Assembly (NCBI GenBank): GCA_036874045.1
Contig: CM072341.1
Location: 14,520,501 to 14,584,500 of the forward strand
Reading direction: 5' to 3'
Length of the DNA: 64,000 bases
From: Cymodocea nodosa
Taxonomy: Eukaryota > Streptophyta > Magnoliopsida > Alismatales > Cymodoceaceae
Below, one piece after another: positions 51,330 through 61,057 of this stretch. The notes below the pieces were generated by a model. It was not told where the DNA came from and did no database searches. It worked only from the letters and a program-made list of their open reading frames with translations. A program made the translations under genes and the position numbers. Each line of letters opens with the position of its first letter. Positions within the stretch are counted from its first letter, which is position 1.

Positions 51330-52290
51330 GTCATCATCATATCTTCACACTTCTTATCTATTAAATTTTTTCTTTGTTCTTGACTTATTACAACTTGTGC
51401 ATTTGCTTTCATATGTACTAATCATGTCGGTTGTATATCATCAATGATATTTAATTCTTCTAACTTATCTTATAGATTTTCAAGTAAATCTTCTCTCTCA
51501 TAATGAAATTGTAAGGTAAAAAACATACGATGATAATATTTAATTATGTTTCATATGGATATAACATCTAACCTTGTAATATTGAAAAATGATATTTGAC
51601 AACTCTAAATGTGTATTCAATGACTATTTTCAATTGTGAATGTCTATGGTTAATGATATTGTACACCTCAAACTAGATAAGTATATTCTAGTTGATTGAG
51701 ATATTTAGCATTTACCAAGTAAAACTTACATGTATAAAAAAAGATATTAATATACTAATATAATTATAACTTCAAAATATATTTAACACATTTACCTAAT
51801 GGAATCTAAAAAATGTTAGGTCTACTTATCACGTCTTGGAGGATATAAGTATAGTTGTTGATCATTCCCAACCAACTAAAATATATGTAAATTTCATATC
51901 AAAATTATATGTTGTCATAATATTTTGAGACAATTTACCTTTTTTATTCTTAAATCTTGTTCTTTCTTGTCCATAAATAGTTGTTTTGATATAAGTATCA
52001 TCAATAGCACCAATATAATCTTGTAAACATTAAATATCATTTAATATTATTTAAAATAATGTAAAAAGTAAGGAAATTACAAAAGTGAATAAGTACCTTA
52101 AAATATGCGTAGACACTTCGATCATCACAAATTCAACATGATGTTAAGGGTGAATGTATTGCTAGAAGCACATGATTTAGTTGTATTATAACATTTAATA
52201 CTTCATTAAAGTATTTACTAATTGTCTAACTTGAACGACTAAGTCGCTTTGTAATTATTCTATACCTTTGATTTTGCCTAATTGTAACAA
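51330..52290 (-). pseudogene. PIF/Harbinger transposase relic (HARBI1-like)
   Basis: Minus strand, in order. An N-terminal helix block (SRTISKYF-like, then FVMIEVSTHILRY) lies near 52,240-52,100. LQDYIGAIDDTYIKTTIYGQ (first catalytic Asp in GAID) and ERTRFKNKK lie near 52,030-51,945. FDMKFTYILVGWE and LQDVISRPN lie near 51,880-51,810, GKFYLVNAKY near 51,790-51,700, and RHSQLKIVIEYTFRVVKYHF (catalytic Glu) near 51,640-51,580. NIIIVCFLPYNFIMRE lies near 51,540-51,490. This is the complete DDE layout of plant Harbinger transposase, broken by stops and frame shifts. The copia element at 52308 sits against its upstream end, so the start may have been separated by that insertion. Confidence 0.88.
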
Positions 52291-52307
52291 GGAATATAAC
52301 AAGTTTC

Positions 52308-54982
52308 TAAAAGGACCTCTAGATTCTAATAATGCAAAAATCAATGTGAGGAATCATTTCTTATATTTCACAAGTCGATAGATAAACAGTTACAGATAGT
52401 CATAAGCAGTTCATTTAAAATTGACAAATAAAATTAGGAGGTTCAAATAGTTCACAAGCTTAAGTATTCGAAAGAAGTGGATTTTCGGAATGTTAATAAG
52501 TTAAGTATTTGGAAGACCACTTAAATGCAACAAAAGAGTTCTTTGAAAAGTTGCAAGGCTAACTCTTCGAAAACAAGAAGACTTTCAGAATGTTAGACAA
52601 CTGTTCAAACTTTCAGAAAGTTAGAAGGGCCAACTATCCGAAAATACAAGAGAATTGGAAAGTTAATTGGAATAACTATCCGAACAGTTAAGTCATCTAA
52701 ATATGCATGTGGTAAAAGTCAAAAATGTTAAAGGATAGCTATTGGAGCTTTTCAGTAAGTTACAACAAGTAACTATTCGAAAATAAGACAGAATCAGAGA
52801 GTTAGAAAAGCTAACTATCCGAACTTAAAACATGTGTAGAACTTAAAGGATCATGTGACAAGCATAACTGTTCGAGTTTTTTGGAGAGTTACAGGATAAC
52901 TATTTAAGTTTTTTGAAAAGTTAGCAGATCTAACTATCCAAACATAAAGATTCACGTGTTGGATTTAAAGACATATGTAGAACTTAAGTAATCACGTGAC
53001 AAGCATAACTGTTCAAGGTTTTAAGAAAGTTACAAGATAAATGTTCGAGTTTTTGGAAGATTATAAATCCAATTATCTGAAAATCAAATAGAATCGGAAT
53101 GTTGTATAAAGAACAGTATGCAGAACGGTAACTTACCATATTTGGGACTAGCATATTAGTAAGTACAATAGGACAAAAGTCGTTAGAAAAAATATGATCG
53201 TTATTGTAGGATCGTTGTATCACAAGAGGAGGGGTGAATTGTGTCTTTAGTAATTAAATTAATAGTAGATAAAACAAGAACACAAGCACTCGTAAATAAA
53301 ATTATATTCTTTATAAACTTCAAAGAAAGAATTTACAATTTCTTTTCAACACAATTTCCTTTTTGTCGATTTTGATATAGTAAAATCTGATATACAATTC
53401 AAATAGAAAATGAAGTCATTATTCTAAGCTAATTTTGAATTGTATAAATCCTGATCTTTATACACGTAGCTCATTTTTCTTCTTTTTTCTCAGCTTTTGT
53501 ATCTCTTTTTCTCAAGTTGTCGAATTTCCATACTTCTTGCATTTGCAACTCTCTTTTCTGAAATTGCTTGGAATTTCGAACTTCTTTTGACATTAAAGAA
53601 TTTTTCTGGATTTCATATGTAGTTGAATATTTAGACTTGATTTTTCATATTGTGATTAGGGATTAGGATGATCGTAATGCAACTCGTATTCTTTATATAT
53701 AGTAGGCGAACTATAACTTCACGTTTAGCATGTTCATTCACTTAATCTATAATCCACGTACTAATTTTGAATTCAAATTTTTCCACGATTTCCACTATCT
53801 TTTTGAATTTCCACTATGTCCACTTTCTATTTTGAATTTCTACTTTCTTCACTATCATTTTGAATTTCCACAATTTCATATTGTAGATCCATTGAAACTT
53901 TATCGTCTTGGAGATTTGTAAAATATCTTCTAAGTCTTCGTTTTAGTTAAACATTTATTTTTTAAGTCTTGGAAAAACTCGAACATTTATCTATAACTCT
54001 TCGAGTTCTTGCACTTGTAAAACACATGATTGAACAAAGAAAACTTATCTATTCGTTAGTCATTTTATAAAACTCGAACTGTTATCTATCCATGCATATA
54101 AAAACTCGAACAGTTATCTAATTCTTCGATTTTCATTACTAAATGTACATGGAAAACACGCAAAAACTTAAAATATTAAAAACACACGTGCAAATAACTT
54201 AACTATACAAGTTTTTAACATAACTCTTCGACTAAATCGAAACGTTAACTATTTGAAAGTTTAACTATCCGAAAACTTTAACTATTCGAAAATCTTACTA
54301 TCTGAAAGTTAACTATCTGAAAATATTAAATGAAACTATTAGATAACTCGTCAACATTTAATTATGAGACTATTATACTTAGAAATATTATTTAGACTTA
54401 TTTATAAACATTAATAAAACATTCATCATCAAAACAAAATTCCTAACAGTTATACCCCTTAGTATATATAATCAGTTAACGTGAAGACGAAAAATAAGTT
54501 TGATCATATACATCCATACACCAAGCTCTATAGAAGTCAAAGATATACTTCAGATTCAAAGTCACCAAGTGCAGATACAAGTGAAGAGTTCTCTGCACCA
54601 TAAATCTCTGATTAATTCAAGTTGGTGGTTTGTTAAAGTTTTCAACCTTAAAATTTCAGAGATAGTTTAGTTAGAGCTATGACCAAAAAGATCTAATTGA
54701 TTGGTTGGTTCTTGCTTTGACCTTAAAGCAAGTGATTGTAAGTTCTAAAAAGTTAGTGAAGCCCAAGTATCCCTTAGGGGTAGACTAACCGCTAGTGATA
54801 AACCACCTAAAACTTCTTGTGTTCTTTTCATCATCCTTTATTCTATTGTGCATTAGACAATCCATTCATATTTACTACTACATAATTCAAAATTAGTTTT
54901 TAATTGAAAAGTTTAGTAACATGATTAAAAATTAATAATCTTACTATTCATCCCCTCTCTAGTAAGTCATTTAGTCCTAACA
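52308..54982 (+). repeat. 5' LTR of the SIRE-type copia element (interrupted)
   Basis: Starts taaaaggacctctagattct (TG decayed to TA; the other LTR has tgaaaggacc) and ends cctaaca. Without the family B insert (53205-54448) it is about 1.43 kb. It carries many TAACTATYCGAA-like words and CACGTG boxes (for example near 52,953 and 52,993). Confidence 0.9.
53205..54448 (-). mobile_element. Family B solo LTR inside the copia 5' LTR
   Basis: A 1,244-bp insert beginning TGTAGGATCG and ending CCTAACA, flanked by perfect GTTAT (53200-53204, 54449-54453). Copia LTR sequence continues on both sides. It is the reverse complement of the LTRs at 30658-31785 and 61058 onwards. Near its right end, five copies of TAACTATYYGAAA follow at about 16-bp spacing (54246-54322). 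Confidence 0.92.
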
Positions 54983-54984
54983 AT

Positions 54985-54996
54985 TGGTATCAGAGC
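54985..54996 (+). other. Primer binding site, initiator-Met tRNA
   Basis: tggtatcagagc two bases after the 5' LTR end (54982), the standard primer site for copia elements. It fixes the LTR boundary and the plus orientation. Confidence 0.95.
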
Positions 54997-55034
54997 AAGA
55001 TTGTTCTCATAAATAGATTTAATCATTTGAGATC

Positions 55035-58000
55035 ATGACTTTTCATATTATAGAGGGTCAAAACATCCATCGACCTCTCCTTTTTAATAGTGGCAATTAT
55101 AGTTATTGGAAAAATCATATGGAGTGTTTTCTTAGGAGCATAGATGTAAAACTTTAGAGAATGGTTGTATATGATGCACTACTTCCAACCAGTTATGAAA
55201 GAGACTAGATTGATGAGGATGAAAGAATCATCTAGATGGATACTCGTGGATTAGATTCAATTTACTGTGCAGTTACTGATGAACAGGATAATAAAATATC
55301 TACATGTAAGTCTTCTCATGAGGCTTAGAAAGCCCTTCAAATTACATATGAAGAAATTAACTAAGTGAAAAACACTAAGATTAGCATTTTGTTAAGAAAA
55401 TATGAATTATTCAAAATGTTTGAGAAAGAAAATATTATTGATATGTTTTCAAGGTTCACAGAAATTGTAAATAAACTAAGAAGCCTTGGAAGGAAATTTT
55501 CAAATCATGGGCAGATACAAAAGATTCTAAGAAGTTTGACAATTGAATAAAAATAGAAGTTCACATTCATACAAGATTCAAAGGATCTAAATAATTATTC
55601 AGTAGAAGATTTGTTGGAAAATCTTCTTGCTTATAAAGTCTAGATGAAAGAATGAAAGGAAGAAGAGGGAGCCACTAAAAGAAAAACTGAGAAGAAGAAT
55701 GAATTAGCTTTTCCCTCAATAGAGGAGCAATTAAGCTTGAATGAAGATGAAGTTCTATTGCTAGCTAGAAACTTCAAAAAAATGATGAGACAATGAGGCA
55801 AAGTCATCTCCTTAAGATCAAAAGTCTCCACATGCTATAAGTGCAAGAAATTGGAACACATTCAACTCTACTGTCCTTTCTAGCAAGAAGAGGATAAACA
55901 AAAATGGAGGAAGAAGAACAAAAAGAAAATGACATTGAAAGCTACATGGGATGACAGCAGCTCATTAGATTCAGAGGAAGATACTTCTACAAACGTGTGC
56001 TTTGCTACACAATAGGTATCTTCTACATCCCCTTATTGTTTAGAAAATAAAAATAGTGACTTAGATGTAAATAGTCTCCTTTGTACAATAGATAATTTAT
56101 ATGTAAAATGTAAAAACTATAATAAAGAAATTAAATCTTTGAACTCTTGTTTAGAGAATCCATTTATTGAATTAGAAAAAGCCCTAGTTGATAATAGAGA
56201 ATTAAAAACAAAACTTGATAACTGTAATTGTAAAAAATTTGATTTGAAAGAAGAAAATAACAATTTGTTATCTGAAATTACTAACTTGAAAAATACTGTA
56301 TGTAAGTTTAGGAAAGGTGAAAACAGCTTAAATAAAATTATAAGATCTCAAAGAATAGGAACAAGTAAATTTGGCCTAGGGTATGCTATTCCATAGGAGA
56401 TTCCTTATTATGGTGGAAAGATTAGATCTTATAGAGATGACACCATTATTTTTGTCATCAAAAGATCTACTCATATATGGCTACCAAGAGGCAATAAATT
56501 TAATATGCTAAGGACTAACATTGGTGGATACAAAAAAATATGAGTACTAAAAGCCTTAATTTCAACATGATTTGTAGGACTACAAGGACAATGAAGCTCA
56601 AACGTCAAAATGGATTATTGATAGTAGATGCTCGAAGCACATGTTAGGTAAGAAAATATTTCTTGAACCTATTAAGACCATAAATTCAGGATCAGTTAAG
56701 TTTGATAACAATGAAAAATGTAAAATTATTATCGTAGGAAATGTTGTATCCAAAAATGGGAAAATAGAAAATGTCTTGAATGTAAATGGTTTAAAACAAA
56801 ATCTGTTAAATGTAGGTCAACTATGTGACAAAGGATACAGTTTACTGTTTACTACTAAAAACTATTTTATATTACAGCAAGATACTTTTGAAATTAAATT
56901 TACTAGTTACAAAGACAACTCAATTTATGCTCTAGAATTCTCATAAGAAAATATAGTAAGTGATGTATGCTTAATAGCCTCTAGTGAAGACGAATGGTTA
57001 TGGCATAAAAGATTAGATTATGTAAATATGAGAACCTTAAGGAAATTGACCAACATGATCTTGTTAGAGGTGTGCCAAAACTCAGATTTAAAAGGGATAA
57101 ACTATGTAGTGATTGTATTATTGGAAAATAGAAGAAATCAGTGCACAAAAGTATAGAAGATATTGTGACATGTCAACCATTAGAGCTACTACATCTAGAT
57201 CTTTTTGGCCCTACTCAGATAGCAAGCTTAGGAGGAAGAAAATACACATTAGTTGTAGTGGATGATTATATAAGATTTACTTGGGTTATCTTCCTAACAC
57301 ACAAGAATGAAGTCTATACTAAATTCAAATATCTTTGCATTAGAATTCAAAATGAAAAAGAATTAACTGTAAAGAAGATCAGAAGTGATTATAGAGGGAA
57401 ATTTGAAAATACTGACTTTGAAGACTTATGCAACTCGTTTGGTATATTACATGAGTATTCGTGTCCAAAAACTCTTGCCCAAAATAGGGTAGTAGAAAAG
57501 AAAAATAAATCAATACAAGGAATGGTACGAACAATACTCAATGCATCTGATCCACCAAAATTCTTATGAGTTGAAGCTGTAAGTATAGCATGTCATACAA
57601 TAAACAGAACTCATCTTAAACCTATATTGCATAAGACAACATTTGAATTATGGTATGGAAAAATACTGAATGTTGGATATTTCAAAATATTTGGATCAAA
57701 ATGCTTTGTCCTTAATACAAGAGATCAAAAGGACAAATTTGATGCAAAATTTGATTCTACACTATTAGTTGGATATTCATCAAGAAGCAAAGCATATAGA
57801 GTTTATTTTGAAAATGAAAGAAGAGTAGAAGAATCAATTAATGTATCATTTGATGAAGACCTAGCAAGGAAATTAAAGTAGCTAAAAATAGACAATGAGA
57901 GTGAAAGTCAATCAAAAAATCAGAAAGCTTTACAGAAAAAGGAAAGCACAACTTTGCTTGCACCCACCCTAATAAAAAAAGTATAGAAAACAAAATATGG

Positions 58001-59625
58001 ACATCCCATTACATAGATTATTGGCAATATAAATCAAGGAGTCCAAACAAAAAGTAAAATTCAGGATATTTGTAATTATTATGCTTTTGTATCTAAATTT
58101 GAGTCTACAATAGTTGAAGAAGCTTGCAGTGATGAATATTGGATTATGGCTATGCAAGAAGAATTGAATCAGTTCAAGAAAAATGATATCTAGAATCTAA
58201 TTAAAAGGCTCATTTGAAAATCAACTATTAGAACTAAATGGGTGTTTAAAAAAAAATTAGATAATGATGGAAGCATAATCAGGAACAAAGTTAGATTTAT
58301 TGCTTAGGGATACAACCAATAGGAAGGAATCGATTATAAAAAAACATTTGCACATGTTACAAGACTTGAAGCAATTAGAATGTTGCTTGCCTTTGCAAGT
58401 AGTATGAAAATAAAACTCTTTCAAATGGATGTTAAGGGTACATTTCTGAATGGCATCTTACAAGAAGAAGTATATGTAAATCAGTCATTAGGTTTTGAAG
58501 ATGAAGATAGACTAAACCATGTATACAAATTAAACAAGACTTTATATGGTCTGAAACAAGCACCATGAGCATGGTATGACAAATTTAAGGGGTTTCTACT
58601 TAAAAATCAATTCAATATAGGAACAACAGATAACACTTTATTTGTCAAGTCAGAAAACTCTCATATGTTGATCATTCAGATTTATGTTGATATTATCTTT
58701 GATGCAACAAATGAGAAATTATGTCATGACTTTCAGAATTTAATGTAGAATGAATTTGAAATGAGTCTTATGGGAGAATTAAAATTCTTCCTAAGATTAT
58801 AAATTCAACTACAGCATGAAATTTTTCTAAACTAAGAAAAATTCTACAAAGAGATCCCAACAAAATTTGGCATGGATAAATCCAAAGAGGCTCACACTCC
58901 TATGAATTCAAATGAAAAACTTGATAAAGATATTTCTGGTATTTTTGTGGATCAAAAGAAATACAGAGGTATGATTGGATCACTTTTGTATTTAACAGCT
59001 AGTAGATCAAACATTATGTTCAGTGTGTGTGCATGTGCAAGATATCAAGTCTCTTTAAAAGAATCGCAACTAAAAGTAGTCAAATGTATCTTATTTTAAG
59101 AGTACAAAAGACTTTGGCTTATTTTATTCATCACAAAATCAACTAATATTAACAAGTTATAGTGATGCAGATTATGTAAGATGCAATTTAGATAAAAAAA
59201 GCACCAGTGGTACATGTCAACTACTTGGTTATTCACTTGTATCATGGTTCAGCAGAAAATAAAGTTCTATAGCATTATCTACAACTGAAGTTGAATACAT
59301 AACAACAGGCTTATGTTGTGCTCAAATCTTATGGATGTAATAGACACTAGTAGATTACAGACTTCAATTTCAAAATACTATAATTTACTGTGATAATAGT
59401 AGTGCTATCAATTTATCCAAAAATACAGTGCTACATTCAAGAGCTAAGCATATCGAGATCAGACACCATTTTCTAAGAGATTATGTTGAAAAAGGTCATA
59501 TATCCCTAGAATATATCTTCATTAAAGATCAATTAGTAGATATTTTTACAAAACCATTATCTAAATCTGCATTTAATCATATTAGATGACATTTAGGCAT
59601 ATGTTCCATTCATGATTTAAAATGA
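55035..59625 (+). pseudogene. SIRE-type Ty1-copia gag-pol, broken by many stops
   Basis: Gag starts MTFHIIEGQN, with NSGNYSYWKNHMECFL. Zinc knuckle CYKCKKLEHIQLYC lies at 55833-55874. A protease-side DxG-like stretch reads WIIDSRCSKHM near 56,610-56,645. Integrase at 57,141-57,880 has HLDLFGPT, SDYRGKFEN and VVEKKNKS (D, D, E). RT at 58,220-58,790 has QMDVKGTFLNG and IYVDIIFDATNE, where the second Asp of YVDD is lost. RNase H at 59,155-59,560 has YSDADY, STSGTCQLLGYS and HFLRDYVEKGHI. Over a dozen in-frame stops fall mostly where Gln, Trp or Arg is expected. Lineage SIRE is inferred from the IIFDATNE and FEMSLMGELKFFL wording and the repeated purine tracts downstream. Confidence 0.92.
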
Positions 59626-59779
59626 TTATCTTCCTTATCTCACAAGCTCACAAAATAGGAGCTTGGTTTCTACTAACATTTTATCTTGTAGAAACTTAGC
59701 CAATTTTAGGATATGAAAGAACAATACAGTTATAATTGGACTACATATCTATTTACAACCCTTTTTGACCATTGACAAA

Positions 59780-59978
59780 ATAGGGGGAAGAAGAACATGA
59801 CATTATTTCTACAAGCAGCACAGAAATAGGGGGAGTAAACTCAGAAAAATAAGGGGAAAAACTTAGTATCTTTTATTCTTTTTTTGTTTCTTTGTGAGTT
59901 TATTTGTATAGCTATATAGGGAGTGAAATACATGTAACAAATTATAAGGTTTTTTGCCATTATCAAAACAGGGGAGAT
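59780..59978 (+). other. Multiple polypurine tracts before the 3' LTR
   Basis: Three G-rich purine tracts, at about 59,781 (tagggggaag), 59,826 (ataggggga) and 59,971 (ggggagat), the last directly before the LTR. Repeated AGGGGGAG-type tracts are known from Sireviruses, which supports the lineage call. Confidence 0.7.
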
Positions 59979-61057
59979 TGAAAGGACCTCTAGATTCTAA
60001 TAACGCAAAAATTAATGTGAGGAATCATTTCTTGTATTTCACAAGTCGATAGATAAATAGTTGCAAATAGTCATAAGCAGTTCATTCAAAGCTAATAGAT
60101 AAAATCAGGAGGTTCAAACAATACACAAGCTTAAGTATCTAGAAGAAGTGGATTTTCAAAAGGTTAACAAGTTAAGTATCTAGAAGACCACTTAAATGCA
60201 ACAAGAAAGCTCTTCAAAAAGTTACAAGGCTAACTCTCCGAAAATAAGAAGACTTTCGAAATTTTAGACAACTATTCAAGCCTTTAAAAAGTTAGAAGGG
60301 CCAACTATCCAAAAATACAAGAAAATCAAAAAGTTAATTGGAATAACTATCCAAATAGTTAAGTCATCTAAATACGCACGTGGTGAAAGTCAAAAATGTT
60401 AAAGGATAACTGTTTGAGCTTTTCTGTAAGTTACAACAGGTAACTATCTGAAAATAAGACAAAATCAAAGAGTTAGAAAAGCTAACTATCTGAACTTAAG
60501 ACACATGTAGAACTTAAAGAATCACGTGACAAACATAATTGTTCGAGTTTTTTAAAGAGTTATAAGATAACTATTCGAGTTTTTCGAAAAGTTAGCAGAT
60601 CTAACTATCCAAATATAAAGACTCACGTGCTGGATTTAAAGACACATGTAGAATTTAAGTAATCACGTGACAAACATAACTGTTCAAGTTTTTCGAAAAG
60701 TTACAAGATAAATGTTCGAGTTTTTAGAAGGTTATAAATCTAACTATCCAAAAATCAAATGGAATCGAAATGTTGTCTAAAGAACAGTATACAAAATGGT
60801 AACTTAGTATATTTGGGATTGGCAGATTAGTAAGTACAACAAGACAAAAGTTGTTAGAAGAAATATGATCATTATACCCTTTGGTATATATAATCAGTTA
60901 ACATGAAAATGAAAAATAAGGTTGATCATATACATCCATACACAAGCTTTATAGAAATCAAAGATATACTTTAGATTCAAAGTCACCAAGTGTAGATACA
61001 AGTGAAGAGTTCTCTACGCCTTAAATCTCTAATTAATTCAAGCTAGTGGTTTGCTAA
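59979..61057 (+). repeat. 3' LTR of the SIRE-type copia element (cut at 61057)
   Basis: Starts tgaaaggacctctagattct and follows the 5' LTR base by base, with scattered C-to-T and G-to-A differences. It stops at ggtttgctaa, where family B begins. The last roughly 350 bp should lie beyond the window. Confidence 0.9.
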
